Of a stretch of 64,000 nt of DNA, positions 9,287 to 18,826 are shown one piece after another. The notes under the pieces were generated by a model. The model made no database searches and was not told the DNA's origin. It saw only the letters and a program-made list of their open reading frames with translations. The DNA comes from Bacteroidales bacterium (GTDB taxonomy: Bacteria > Bacteroidota > Bacteroidia > Bacteroidales > UBA4417): NCBI GenBank assembly GCA_030654075.1, contig JAURYB010000147.1:22925-86924 (forward strand), in the 5' to 3' direction. How positions within the stretch are numbered: position 1 is the first letter of the stretch; each line of letters begins with the position of its first letter. The position numbers and the translations under genes were made by a program.

Positions 9287-11341
9287 TCAATATTTCCATG
9301 TTGGCAGAAAAGAATAATTGGTTGAATAATCCAACATCTGCCTGGCAAAATTATCAGGATATTCAAGCTTTACATCGGTGATTTTTCCATTTTCCTGAAC
9401 CAAGGTGAAAACCGGATTTAAAAATCCGCCGTAAGGCGCAACATTCAGTTTTTTAAACCTGGCAAGAACTTCTTCATGCAAAACCTGGTCAACTTTTACA
9501 CCGTATGTTTCAACCAGGGCTTTTCCAGCATTATAATCACCTTCCGATTTAATCCGCTGGATTTCAGCCAGAAGTTTACCGAATAATTCACGCAGCTTTA
9601 CATAATCGTTAATTTTGACATAGGTCTTGCCATCCTGTTTCACAAATTCAATTACTTTGGCAGATGCTCCTTTCTCAAAACACCAACCCGCAATCAACTG
9701 GCGGTTGCGCATATGTGATTCTTCTATGTTTTTACCTGGCGCAATACGGGTAAGCTGTGTTAACAAGCCATTGCGGATATACGAATTGTATTCGGCTTTC
9801 GCAGCATCTGCCGAAGGCAGAACTTTAAGTTCTACCATTTTCGGATCCATCATATAATATAAAGCGAAAAGGTCGGCGCGGGCTTCTTCGAGCGTGCTCT
9901 GATAATTTCGGAGCGCTTCGCTGCTGGTGCCTGGCAGCAATTGCCCGGAACCATGGCCCAGGCATTCGTGCAAATCAGTATGTACATTCCCCGCCAGTGA
10001 ATTGTATTTTCTTGAAAGTTCACGTTCTTCTTCGGTAAGTACAAACTCCTCCAGCATTCCGTTTCCCAAAGCAGCCTGGTCATAAGCGTAGGTAATATTA
10101 TCAATGGTTACAGATTTTGAACCATGTTCTTTCCTGATCCAATCCGCATTCGGCAGGTTTATGCCAATAGGAGTTGACGGGTAACAATCACCTGCGAGCT
10201 GAGCCACAGTTATTACTTTGGCCGTAACGCCTTTAACCTGTTTTTTCTTAAAACGACCTTCAACCGGTGAGTTATCCTCAAACCATTGCGCATTGCCGCT
10301 GATAATCTCAGCACGTTTAGTTCCTTCTTTATCTTTAAAATTAACAACTGATTCCCAGGTCGCTTTGCGGCCAAGCGGGTCCTCGTAACTTTCGATAAAG
10401 CCATTCACAACATCAATATCACTCTTCAGATCTTTGACCCAAAGCACATTGTATTCGTCCCAGGTTTTAAGATTACCGGTTTTGTAATACTCCACCAGTT
10501 TTGCCAGGGTAGCTTCCTGTTCAGGATTCTCAGCAACAGTAATTGCCTTTTCGAGCCAGAAAACTATTTTCTCAATAGCTTCCGTGTAACCGCCGCCTAT
10601 CTTCCAGATTTTTTCAACTATTTTACCATTCTCTTTAACCAGGTTTGAGTTGAGACCAAACGAAAGCGGATGCTCAGGGTCAGCTTGTTTCAGGTTTTTA
10701 TAAAAAGCTTCCACTTCTGATTCATTGACACCTTCATAAAAATTAACTGCCGATGTAAGCACGAGGTCAGCATTGGCATCAAGATTTACTTTTTTGGGCA
10801 ATATTTCAGGATCGAACAACACGGGAGTAAGTTCTGTAAGCAGTTGACCGACAGTTTGCCCGGGCTTAACCGGGAACTTTGCCTGGTCGCTGTTTTTGAC
10901 CAACTCATTAAAATATGCAATGCTGATGCCTGGCAAAAACTTTTCAGAAGCGTAATGATGATAAATGCCATTCGAGAACCAAACCCTTTTGAGGTACACT
11001 TCGAAAGCCAGCCAATCAGCGCCTTCTTTTTTGCCATTGTATGTGAGGTATATATTTTCGAGCGTACGGCGTATGGCCAGGTTGTATTTGCCATTCTGAT
11101 CAAAAATTATATCGCGCCCGCAAAGTGCTGCCTGGCTCAGGTAATAGACAAGTTCTTTCTGTTCAACAGTAAGCTCCTCAAAACCGGGAACCTGGTAACG
11201 CATAATTTTAAGGTCGGCAAACTGCTCAACCAGGAATTTAAAATCTGAAGGACCTTCTGATTTGGGATTTTCGTTTTTGGTGGTACAGGAAAACAGAACA
11301 ATGGTCATTGTAATAGTAGTAATTAATTTAGAAGATACCAT
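9287..11341 (-). CDS. Dipeptidyl-peptidase III-like metallopeptidase (M49), lipoprotein
   Basis: 684-aa zinc peptidase that would release dipeptides from peptide N-termini. The M49 signature HExxGH is present as HECLGH (458-463), with the second zinc-binding glutamate in EEARAD (485-490); both are intact. The N-terminus (MVSSKLITTITMTIVLFSC) is a lipoprotein signal with cysteine at residue 19, so the enzyme is probably anchored in the envelope, unlike the cytosolic eukaryotic DPP III. Such lipoprotein forms are common in Bacteroidota. It is a monocistronic gene with a -7 box and a terminator, fitting a role in peptide nutrition. Confidence 0.92.
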   Translation of the reverse strand: MVSSKLITTITMTIVLFSCTTKNENPKSEGPSDFKFLVEQFADLKIMRYQVPGFEELTVEQKELVYYLSQAALCGRDIIFDQNGKYNLAIRRTLENIYLTYNGKKEGADWLAFEVYLKRVWFSNGIYHHYASEKFLPGISIAYFNELVKNSDQAKFPVKPGQTVGQLLTELTPVLFDPEILPKKVNLDANADLVLTSAVNFYEGVNESEVEAFYKNLKQADPEHPLSFGLNSNLVKENGKIVEKIWKIGGGYTEAIEKIVFWLEKAITVAENPEQEATLAKLVEYYKTGNLKTWDEYNVLWVKDLKSDIDVVNGFIESYEDPLGRKATWESVVNFKDKEGTKRAEIISGNAQWFEDNSPVEGRFKKKQVKGVTAKVITVAQLAGDCYPSTPIGINLPNADWIRKEHGSKSVTIDNITYAYDQAALGNGMLEEFVLTEEERELSRKYNSLAGNVHTDLHECLGHGSGQLLPGTSSEALRNYQSTLEEARADLFALYYMMDPKMVELKVLPSADAAKAEYNSYIRNGLLTQLTRIAPGKNIEESHMRNRQLIAGWCFEKGASAKVIEFVKQDGKTYVKINDYVKLRELFGKLLAEIQRIKSEGDYNAGKALVETYGVKVDQVLHEEVLARFKKLNVAPYGGFLNPVFTLVQENGKITDVKLEYPDNFARQMLDYSTNYSFLPTWKY

Positions 11342-11366
11342 ATGATGTGAAATTAAATTGGCACGT

Positions 11367-11374
11367 CAAAGGTA
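11367..11374 (-). promoter_or_regulatory. Bacteroidota -7 promoter box
   Basis: On the minus strand this reads TACCTTTG, a perfect TAnnTTTG. It lies 26 bases upstream of the DPP III-type gene start, which gives a leader of about 20 nt. The same octamer recurs upstream of tig. Confidence 0.45.
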
Positions 11375-11561
11375 GTTTAAGTAAAATGAAAAGTGTAGAT
11401 TTGATTCTTATTTTATCGATTGCATTTGATTGATTAATACAACTTTAATCAGATTAAATAGTTCAATTGTAATTATCGAATTCCGGATTTCAGAAAATAC
11501 AATTTATTTTCTTTGGATGCTTGAAATGATATTACTGATAACACAATCATCAATGAATCTA

Positions 11562-12758
11562 TTACTTAGGACTAACTTTAAATAGAGAATATCCTACAAT
11601 AAGCGAACATCGATGGTAATCGGTTGATGCATCCACATAACGATTCAACAAATCACTGTTGGGATAGAACCTGAATTCCATACTGAATTTTTTATAATCT
11701 ACTCCGCCACCTATAGCGTAACTACTACCATGTAAAACATTTAAATGGTATTTAGTATTGGCAAATCTTATATCAACAGTTGAATGAAAATCGAAGTTTG
11801 AGACTGGAATAAAAAATCCATTTACGAATAATTTAAGATAATCATTAAGAAAAAAGTTATATCTGAGCCCGATTGGAAATTCTATTGATTTGTAGTCAAC
11901 AGACATTTCACTCATTTTCTTATTAAAATATTGGTATGAAGGGTCTATTATAAATTCCCATTTGTTTTTGTTAAAAGGCAGAATATAACCTGCCTCCAAT
12001 CCTACCCGGTAGTTAAAATCCTGATCACTATTTTTAAATTCAGGTCCGTAAAATTTTTGCATTACCGCAACTGATGAATAATCTATTCCTGCTTTTACCT
12101 TAAGAAACAAAAAATCTGTGTTTTTAACGGAAGATCTGATCGTCTTCTGTTCGGTACCATTATATTGTTTGAAGTAACATTCAAGTTCGCTTTGCTCATA
12201 AATAATCTTCTCAACGGAACTCAGGGTGGTTTTTGTATTCCTGACATCATTCCAAAGTTGCTGGCGAAAATCATTATTATAAGCAACGCTCTTTTCTTGT
12301 GCGTAATATTGTTTGTAGATTAATTGTTGAACAGGAGATCCGGAAACTGAATAAAAATACCTTTCAAAATTATGAAGCCGATATTGATAAAGACAAGCTT
12401 TGCCATCGATAAGCACTTTTAAAAACAATTGCTCCTTCGACCAATTTGGCTTGCGTTCCTTTGAAAGGGTCGTTATTTCCTCGGAAGAGCGATCGATTTT
12501 TGTCTCAGCCATAATATATTTCGATATACCTGAAATACCAAACTCTTTCACATTCAATACGTTTCCTTTTTGAAAACTTTCATTCTCCCCTAACTTATAA
12601 TCAAATTCAACAGGAGTATTCTTCCAATCATAATTTTTTATTAAACAATCAACTCTATGATTTTCATTATCAATCAAATAGCCTTTTTCGAACTTAATTT
12701 GCCCATACGAATATGTTGCGGCTAAAACCAGGATCAGAAATAATAACTTGATTTTCAT
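11562..12758 (-). CDS. Outer-membrane beta-barrel domain protein, unknown function
   Basis: 398 aa with a signal peptide (about 1-19, ending SYG-Q). The N-terminal half (YLIDNENHRVDCLIKNYDWKN and onwards) resembles an extracellular or periplasmic globular domain. The C-terminal half (about 220-398) has alternating aromatic beta-strands (VGLEAGYILPF, FPIGLRYNFFLN, YAIGGGVDYKKF) like PorT/OmpW-type barrels. It is widespread in Bacteroidota as a conserved hypothetical; no function is known. Confidence 0.82.
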   Translation of the reverse strand: MKIKLLFLILVLAATYSYGQIKFEKGYLIDNENHRVDCLIKNYDWKNTPVEFDYKLGENESFQKGNVLNVKEFGISGISKYIMAETKIDRSSEEITTLSKERKPNWSKEQLFLKVLIDGKACLYQYRLHNFERYFYSVSGSPVQQLIYKQYYAQEKSVAYNNDFRQQLWNDVRNTKTTLSSVEKIIYEQSELECYFKQYNGTEQKTIRSSVKNTDFLFLKVKAGIDYSSVAVMQKFYGPEFKNSDQDFNYRVGLEAGYILPFNKNKWEFIIDPSYQYFNKKMSEMSVDYKSIEFPIGLRYNFFLNDYLKLFVNGFFIPVSNFDFHSTVDIRFANTKYHLNVLHGSSYAIGGGVDYKKFSMEFRFYPNSDLLNRYVDASTDYHRCSLIVGYSLFKVSPK

Positions 12759-12809
12759 AATAATTATATTAAAGGCTATAGAATTTTAATATTAATAGTG
12801 CTTAACTTT

Positions 12810-13535
12810 CTAAATGGAAGGGTGCCTGTTCAGGAATGCTTTTCCATTCCATACTGGAACTGCTTCGGAAGTATTGATTTGGAAACAGTGTTGCAAATCA
12901 ACAAGTTGACCAAGTTTAACCAGGCGCTGGTAATGATTGGCTTTTTTTACTACTTCCTGTAAGTCATTTTTTGAAGATTGCCATAACGCAAGTGCGGCTC
13001 CTGACGCATCACAAATCGGGTTGAACAGTCCTGACTGTTCCAGAATTCCGACAAGAGCACCGGCGCAAAGTGTATCTTCGAGGCTGAACGTATTTTTCCA
13101 TCCCGAGCACAGGATTACAACATTTTTTTGCTGTCCGATAATCCATTCGCTCATAGCTTTGAGATTTACAAATGCAGCCACAGCAATATTACCGGAGTTT
13201 TTTGCTATTTCAACTGCCTGTGTTCCGTTAGTGGTTGAATATGCCAGTTCTTTCCCGTTTAAGTCTGTATTTAAAAATACAGTTGGTGAATTCCCAAAGT
13301 CGGCAAAATCAACTTTATTCCCGTCACGCTCGGCAGCTGTCAGGTAACCTTTGTTTTTATATTCCAGTAATTCTTCGAGCCCTGAAACCGGGATCACACT
13401 TTTAGCACCGCTGTCGAATGCCGCGCAAAAGGCAGTGGTAGCACGCAATACATCAATAATTACCACAATGAAATTGTCAGTAGTAGTTTTATATTTAAAT
13501 AATGCAGGTGATAAGCAGACTTCGATACTGTTCAT
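12810..13535 (-). CDS. 2-phosphosulfolactate phosphatase family protein (ComB-like)
   Basis: 241 aa, the usual ComB length. Family hallmarks include VVIIDVLRATTAFCAAFDSGA near the N-terminus, AERDGNKVDFADFGNSP, the TTNGTQAV phosphate-site loop and CSGWKNTFSLEDTLCAGAL. In methanogens ComB dephosphorylates 2-phosphosulfolactate on the way to coenzyme M. Bacterial homologues are common where coenzyme M is absent, and their substrate is often unproven; a link to sulfonate or sulfonolipid precursors is possible in Bacteroidota. No ComA, ComC or cysteate gene is adjacent. It is 152 bases from gcvT on the same strand, separated by AT-rich repeats. Confidence 0.88.
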   Translation of the reverse strand: MNSIEVCLSPALFKYKTTTDNFIVVIIDVLRATTAFCAAFDSGAKSVIPVSGLEELLEYKNKGYLTAAERDGNKVDFADFGNSPTVFLNTDLNGKELAYSTTNGTQAVEIAKNSGNIAVAAFVNLKAMSEWIIGQQKNVVILCSGWKNTFSLEDTLCAGALVGILEQSGLFNPICDASGAALALWQSSKNDLQEVVKKANHYQRLVKLGQLVDLQHCFQINTSEAVPVWNGKAFLNRHPSI

Positions 13536-13569
13536 TTCGTATAATAAGAAGTTAATGGTTAATAGAAAA

Positions 13570-13687
13570 TAGTTAATGGTAATCGGAATACTGCTATTAT
13601 TTGCAATTAAAATTTCAGTATTTCAAAATCGACTTCAACTATTTTCTATTTCCCACTCACTATTTTCAATTAACTATTTTCAATTAA
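13570..13687. repeat. Short AT-rich direct and inverted repeats (AGTTAAT / ACTATTTTC family)
   Basis: Between the ComB-like and gcvT genes the words AATAGAAAATAGTTAA and its complement-like TAACTATTTTCAATTAACTA recur, including near-tandem CTATTTTCAATTAA units just beyond the gcvT stop. They could form weak hairpins. Confidence 0.6.
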
Positions 13688-14776
13688 CTACCCTTTATAA
13701 AAAGGCATTTTAACAACCTGTGCTTTAATCGCTTTATCACGGATGCTGATAAATATTTTGCTTCCTGATTTCGCGTAAGCAATTGGCACATAAGCCATTC
13801 CAATCCCTATTTTAACCGATGGGCCCATAGTTCCGCTGGTAACAGTACCAATTTTATTGCCGGCAGCGTCAATAACATCGTATCCATGGCGTGGAACGCC
13901 TTTATCAATCAGTTCAAAACCAACCAGTCGGCGTGATGTTCCTTCAGTTTTTTGTTTTAGGAAAATGTCTTTATTAATAAAATCCTTGGAATCAGTAAAT
14001 TTGGTAATCCAACCTAAGCCTGCTTCGATTGGGGAAGTTGTATCATCAATGTCATTGCCGTATAAACAGAAACCCATTTCGAGGCGCAAGGTATCGCGGG
14101 CGGCCAGTCCTATAGGTTTGATTCCATATTCAGCACCGGCTTCCATCACAGCTTCGTAAATCTTAACTGCGTCTTCGTTTGCCATATAAATTTCACATCC
14201 GCCGGAACCGGTATAACCAGTTGTAGCAAAAATCACGTCTTTTACACCTGCAAAATCAAGTTTTTTGAAAGTATAGTATTCCATATCGGTTACATTGGTA
14301 GTTGTAAGCTTTTGCATAGCCTTCAAGGCAAGAGGCCCCTGGACGGCAAGTTGAGCTATTTCGTCGGAGGCATTATAAAGAATCGCGCCAACTTTATTCT
14401 GGCTTAGCATCCATTCCCAATCCTTCTGCATATTCGAAGCATTTACAACCAGCAGGTATGTTTCGGCATCAACACGATACACGAGTAAATCATCCACAAT
14501 TCCACCTTTACCATTCGGCAGGCAGGAATATTGAACCTTTCCATCCTGCAACACCGATGCATCATTAGTAGTTACATACTGTATAAAAGCCAAAGCATCC
14601 GGGCCTTTCACCCAAATTTCGCCCATATGAGAAACATCAAAAACGCCAAGTTTGGTGCGCACAGTTTCATGCTCATCATTAATTCCCGAAAATTGAATCG
14701 GCATATTGTAACCTGCAAAAGGAAGCATTTTTGCGCCTAAAGCCTCATGAATTTGTGTAAACGCTGTATTTTTCAT
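13688..14776 (-). CDS. gcvT: Glycine cleavage system T protein (aminomethyltransferase)
   Basis: 362-aa folate-dependent aminomethyltransferase, which releases ammonia from the aminomethyl-lipoyl H protein and passes the methylene group to tetrahydrofolate. Full length, with family motifs: [68 protein letters not shown] and [17 protein letters not shown]. The catalytic-region aspartate in GNDIDD is kept. Other gcv genes are not in the window, as is usual in Bacteroidota where they are dispersed. Confidence 0.97.
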   Translation of the reverse strand: MKNTAFTQIHEALGAKMLPFAGYNMPIQFSGINDEHETVRTKLGVFDVSHMGEIWVKGPDALAFIQYVTTNDASVLQDGKVQYSCLPNGKGGIVDDLLVYRVDAETYLLVVNASNMQKDWEWMLSQNKVGAILYNASDEIAQLAVQGPLALKAMQKLTTTNVTDMEYYTFKKLDFAGVKDVIFATTGYTGSGGCEIYMANEDAVKIYEAVMEAGAEYGIKPIGLAARDTLRLEMGFCLYGNDIDDTTSPIEAGLGWITKFTDSKDFINKDIFLKQKTEGTSRRLVGFELIDKGVPRHGYDVIDAAGNKIGTVTSGTMGPSVKIGIGMAYVPIAYAKSGSKIFISIRDKAIKAQVVKMPFYKG

Positions 14777-15095
14777 TAAATCAGATTTAATTTGTATAGA
14801 TAGGTTTAGCTGGAGAATAGTCGAATTTCAAGTCAGTATGAAATTAAGGAATATATTCCCCAAAAGATTTTTACATGGGGCAAAAGTAAGAAATTGAATA
14901 CATCCTGAACCAAATTGATGTAATAAGTGTGAGAAATATTTCAGTCTTAATTTTCTATCGGAATACTTAAATGAAAAAATGAAATTCGTCTTAAAATAGC
15001 CGGATATATCCATTTCGTAAACCAAAACATAATTAATTTTTTCATTTTTTTTAGAAACAGATTAAAATTACCATTATTTACGGGTGGCTTTTCTC
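14777..15095. other. Divergent intergenic region between gcvT and the oxidoreductase gene
   Basis: About 320 bases, AT-rich, between divergently transcribed genes, so it must hold promoters for both. I see a clear -7 box only for the rightward gene (15096). No coding frame or RNA structure stands out. Confidence 0.5.
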
Positions 15096-15103
15096 TACTT
15101 TTG
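15096..15103 (+). promoter_or_regulatory. Bacteroidota -7 promoter box
   Basis: TACTTTTG, a perfect TAnnTTTG, ends 16 bases before the chosen ATG of the Gfo/Idh gene. It implies a very short leader and supports the ATG at 15120 over the upstream GTG at 15084, which would lie upstream of the transcript start. Confidence 0.5.
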
Positions 15104-15119
15104 CATAAAACAAGTCAAT

Positions 15120-16121
15120 ATGCTTAAAATTGGAGTTATTGGAGCCGGCCACCTGGGTAAAATTCATATTAAATGTATTAACGAAATCCCTGAATATGAA
15201 CTTGTTGGTTTTTTTGATAATGATGAGACAAATGCAAAAGCAGTGTCAATGGAATTCGGAATCAGAAATTTTGATTCTATCGATGCCTTGATAAAAGAAG
15301 TTGATGTAATCGATATTGTAACTCCTACAATTGCCCATTTCGAACATGCAGCTCACGCGTTAAAGCAATTCAGGCACGTATTTATTGAAAAACCAATTGT
15401 AGCCTCACCCGAAGAAGCGTTGAAGTTGATTGAAATAGCCAGCGAGGCAAATGTTAAAGTTCAGGTTGGACATGTTGAACGATATAATCCGGCATTTATA
15501 GCAGCGGCACCGTATATCGATAATCCGATGTTTATTGAAGTGCACCGGCTGGCAAATTTCAACCCGCGTGGTACCGACGTGCCGGTTATCCTGGACCTGA
15601 TGATTCATGATATAGATATTGTTTTACATACCGTTCACGCCAACCTGAAGAAAATAAGCGCCAGCGGTGTCGCTGTTATGACTGATACTCCTGATATTGT
15701 TAACGCCCGGCTTGAATTTGATAATGGTTGTGTCGCCAATCTTACTGCCAGTCGCATATCATTAAGCCCCATGCGAAAAGCAAGGTTTTTTAAACGTGAT
15801 GCCTATATATCGGTTGATTTTCTGAATAAAAAAGCAGAAGTTGCATTTTTAAAAAGTATTGAGGCCGGGAACACAAATCCTTTTGTACCTGTTTGGGACC
15901 CGGGTAATGGGAAAGAAGCCAAGCAGATCCATTTTGAAAGGCCCGAAATAAAGCACACCAATGCCATTCAATCTGAGCTGTCGAGCTTTGCACAGGCCAT
16001 CATTGGAAATACAACCCCTGATGTAACTATTAACGATGGTTACCTGGCATTGAAAGTAGCTCACCAGATACTCGAAAAGGTTGAATACGGACTAGATAAA
16101 TTCAATCCGGATCAGGATTGA
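15120..16121 (+). CDS. Gfo/Idh/MocA-family NAD(P)-dependent oxidoreductase
   Basis: 333 aa. The N-terminal Rossmann fold starts directly with the nucleotide-binding loop GVIGAGHLGKIH (5-16). The family EKP motif is at 90-92, with its lysine at 91, and a probable active-site HD pair lies in DLMIHDIDI. The start is placed at ATG 15120, not GTG 15084, because homologues begin just before the Rossmann strand and a promoter box lies between the two. The family oxidises or reduces sugars or UDP-sugars. The next gene is a polysaccharide initiating transferase, so a role in sugar-nucleotide precursor synthesis is a reasonable inference. Confidence 0.9.
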   Translation: MLKIGVIGAGHLGKIHIKCINEIPEYELVGFFDNDETNAKAVSMEFGIRNFDSIDALIKEVDVIDIVTPTIAHFEHAAHALKQFRHVFIEKPIVASPEEALKLIEIASEANVKVQVGHVERYNPAFIAAAPYIDNPMFIEVHRLANFNPRGTDVPVILDLMIHDIDIVLHTVHANLKKISASGVAVMTDTPDIVNARLEFDNGCVANLTASRISLSPMRKARFFKRDAYISVDFLNKKAEVAFLKSIEAGNTNPFVPVWDPGNGKEAKQIHFERPEIKHTNAIQSELSSFAQAIIGNTTPDVTINDGYLALKVAHQILEKVEYGLDKFNPDQD

Positions 16122-16318
16122 GATAGAAAGGAAAATAAATTTGGGAAACTTTTCATCTCGACATGTCTGTGGTTGAAATTTTTTCCTTACAACTTACAAC
16201 TGTTGAACAGCTACAATTTTGGCACTTAGAAAAACCTGTAAATTCTATTAAATACCATGCTGAATTCACTTCTATATCAATTTCAAGTACATTCTACCTG
16301 ACCGTTAACTAAGCCGTA

Positions 16319-17734
16319 ATGAACAAAAAAGTACAAACCGCAAAATTTGTGATTGCTGATCTGTTTTCAGCTTGTTTAGCGTGGAGCATTTTTTTCTTCC
16401 TGCGCAAATCAGCTGAATTGCAGGATATAAACGATACGTTACAGTTTGTACTCATTGACAGGAAGTTTTATATTGGAATAATAGCAATACCCGTATTCTG
16501 GTTTTTTTTATATTTATTATCAGGTACTTACAATAAGGTGTATCGTAAAGCCCGCATGCGCGAATTAGGACAAACTCTGCTTATTTCAATCATTGGCGTT
16601 ATCATCATATTTTTCGCGCTCATACTTGACGATGTAATTCAAAGTTATAAAAACTATTACAATTTATTTATAACTCTGTTTCTGTTGCATTTCCTGATAA
16701 CTGTGACCTTCAGACTCATACTCGTCTCACGAAACCTTTATAAACTAAAAAACCGTATCATCGGGTTTAATACGATTATTGTAGGTAGTAACGGCAATGC
16801 TGTTTCCATATTTAACGAAATTGAAAGCCAGCCCAAAGCTGCCTTCAACAGGTTTGTAGGATTTGTTCACGCTGCCCAATATCCAGGTTATAAACTGGAA
16901 AAATTCATTCCAAACCTAGGGCATTTCACCAACCTACGGCATCTCATCAGTGAGATGGATATTGAAGAAGTGATAATTGCTACCGAACGATCAGAACATA
17001 ACACCATCGAACAGATTATCTCCGCGATTGAAGATTCAGATGTATTGATAAAAGTGATTCCTGATATGCAGGATTTTGTGTTGGGTACTGTGAAAACCAC
17101 ATCCCTTTTCCAGACACCACTCATCCAGGTATCTTTCGATTTTATGCCTCCCTGGCAGTTCAACCTGAAAAGATTTCTGGACATTGTGCTGTCAGCCATT
17201 GCGATTGTCATATTATCACCAGTTTACCTGACTTGTATAATTGGAATCAAAATGACATCTAAAGGTCCGGCTTTTTACTCCCAGGAACGTATTGGTATAA
17301 ATGGCAAAGCTTTTATGATCCCCAAATTCCGCTCAATGGAAGTCGGCGCTGAGGATGGCATTCCTGTTTTGTCCTCTAAAGATGATCCCAGGGTAACTTC
17401 TTTCGGTAAATTTATGCGCCGGACACGACTCGATGAGATTCCACAGTTTTTCTCGGTTCTGAAAGGCGATATGTCGTTGGTAGGCCCAAGACCCGAAAGG
17501 CAGTATTTTATTGACCAGATAGCGCAACGCGCTCCGCATTACCGCTTACTTTTAAAAGTTAAACCTGGTATCACCTCCTGGGGACAGGTAAAATATGGAT
17601 ATGCCGAAAATGTGGATCAAATGATAGAGCGCCTGAAGTACGATATTCTCTACATCGAAAATATGTCAATTGCCATGGATATCAAAATTATGGCTTACAC
17701 ATTATTAACCGTGATCAGGGGAAGCGGACAGTAG
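16319..17734 (+). CDS. Exopolysaccharide polyprenyl glycosylphosphotransferase (WcaJ/WbaP-like)
   Basis: 471-aa membrane enzyme that would transfer a sugar-1-phosphate from an NDP-sugar to undecaprenyl phosphate, starting a polysaccharide or O-antigen unit. Four to five N-terminal membrane helices (about 10-150) precede a CoA-binding-like Rossmann domain (NTIIVGSNGNAVSIFNEIE). After one more membrane segment (about 290) comes the bacterial sugar transferase domain with PKFRSMEV, DEIPQFFSVLKGDMSLVGPRPERQYF and PGITSWGQVKYGY. All core motifs are present. No other capsule genes follow, so it may act as a dispersed initiating enzyme. Confidence 0.93.
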   Translation: MNKKVQTAKFVIADLFSACLAWSIFFFLRKSAELQDINDTLQFVLIDRKFYIGIIAIPVFWFFLYLLSGTYNKVYRKARMRELGQTLLISIIGVIIIFFALILDDVIQSYKNYYNLFITLFLLHFLITVTFRLILVSRNLYKLKNRIIGFNTIIVGSNGNAVSIFNEIESQPKAAFNRFVGFVHAAQYPGYKLEKFIPNLGHFTNLRHLISEMDIEEVIIATERSEHNTIEQIISAIEDSDVLIKVIPDMQDFVLGTVKTTSLFQTPLIQVSFDFMPPWQFNLKRFLDIVLSAIAIVILSPVYLTCIIGIKMTSKGPAFYSQERIGINGKAFMIPKFRSMEVGAEDGIPVLSSKDDPRVTSFGKFMRRTRLDEIPQFFSVLKGDMSLVGPRPERQYFIDQIAQRAPHYRLLLKVKPGITSWGQVKYGYAENVDQMIERLKYDILYIENMSIAMDIKIMAYTLLTVIRGSGQ

Positions 17735-17774
17735 GTTTGGGGATTGTGAGTTGGGAATTAGGCGGGAGATATGG

Positions 17775-17830
17775 TGAGAAGCGAAAGGGGAGGGGCGAAT
17801 GGGCGAGAAGCGAATAGGCGAGGGGCGAAT
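17775..17830. repeat. Purine-rich short repeats (GAGAAGCGAA / GGGGCGAAT)
   Basis: Interleaved near-copies of GCGAAnGGGnGAG words make a strongly purine-biased, GC-rich island between the glycosyltransferase and acetyltransferase genes. Confidence 0.7.
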
Positions 17831-17894
17831 CCCAGAGAAAGAATAATCTCTATTTTTTAAATTTCATCATCCAACTTAATAATAGCTTCCCCCC

Positions 17895-18434
17895 ATGGAT
17901 CAGGTAAGGATTCATCAGATAAAAAATCCTAACGATCAGTATTACGCTGAATTCTGGCGAATATATTCTGAAAGTTTCCCGCTTAATGAAAGAAGAATTA
18001 GTGGGCAGCAATCCGATATTTTCAATAAATCAAACTACTATCTCAACACGTTTATTGCTGGTAATCAGTTTGTTGGATTTATTTCTTTCTGGACATCAAT
18101 GGAATTCATTTTTATAGAACACCTGGCTATTGCTCCTGAATTCCGAAACCAGGGATTTGGGAATACAATTTTTAAATCTTTTATTGAAAATAACCCCATT
18201 CCTGTCATTCTGGAAATTGAACCACCGGTTGATGCTACCTCACTTAACCGCTTACGTTTTTACAAATCACTCAACTTTAAGTTGAATGAACATAATCATT
18301 ATCAGCCTGCATATCACGTTGAAGATGAACCTATTCCTATGAATATTCTTTCGTATCCTACCGAGATCAGCGATTCAAAGTACCAACAATTTGCCAGGTT
18401 TCAGAAAGAAATCATGATGGTGAAGTTCAGCTAA
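17895..18434 (+). CDS. GNAT-family N-acetyltransferase
   Basis: 179 aa. The acetyl-CoA binding motif A is visible as IEHLAIAPEFRNQGFGNTIFKSFIE, with the Q/RxxGxG/A pyrophosphate loop (RNQGFGN). Motif B follows (PVILEIEPPVDATSLNRLRFYKSLNF). The family acetylates amines on small molecules or protein N-termini; nothing here tells the substrate. The gene starts at ATG 17895, just after a purine-rich repeat stretch. Confidence 0.88.
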   Translation: MDQVRIHQIKNPNDQYYAEFWRIYSESFPLNERRISGQQSDIFNKSNYYLNTFIAGNQFVGFISFWTSMEFIFIEHLAIAPEFRNQGFGNTIFKSFIENNPIPVILEIEPPVDATSLNRLRFYKSLNFKLNEHNHYQPAYHVEDEPIPMNILSYPTEISDSKYQQFARFQKEIMMVKFS

Positions 18435-18472
18435 TTCTTATATTTGTTGTTAAAATCATTTCTTGTAGCATT

Positions 18473-18775
18473 ATGAAAAGAAGGTTTTTTGTGCTACTTA
18501 TAATTTTCTCAACTTGGGTCCTGAGTTGTGAAAAACTAAAATATGAAAGCGCTGCTACAATAACCGGTGCCGATATGACGATGTGTGCATGTTGCGGAGG
18601 CTATTTTATTGATATAGAAGGGTCTAAATATCGATTTGACAAAACAGGGTTACCAACTAATTTCACTTTTAGCGATAGTCAGTTACCGTTGAAGGTAGAA
18701 TTAAACTGGGAAATAAAAGTGGAAAGTTGCACTGGTTTTAATTGGATCAAAATATCAGATATTAGAAAAATATAG
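18473..18775 (+). CDS. Small lipoprotein with CxCC motif
   Basis: 100 aa with a lipoprotein signal (MKRRFFVLLIIFSTWVLSC, lipobox VLSC). The mature domain has a compact cysteine motif DMTMCACCGGYFIDI and a further lone cysteine near residue 89, and looks like a small beta-sandwich. The CACCGG cluster suggests metal or thiol chemistry, but no function is known. It follows the GNAT gene after 38 bases. Confidence 0.8.
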   Translation: MKRRFFVLLIIFSTWVLSCEKLKYESAATITGADMTMCACCGGYFIDIEGSKYRFDKTGLPTNFTFSDSQLPLKVELNWEIKVESCTGFNWIKISDIRKI

Positions 18776-18826
18776 CCACCGATATATATAATCGGTTATA
18801 CTGCAGTAAAATAGTTGCCGGATTCT

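Noticed and set aside
11562..12758. tRNA modification GTPase, a database label sometimes carried by similar proteins
   Set aside because: No GTPase motifs; it has a signal peptide and barrel-like strands.
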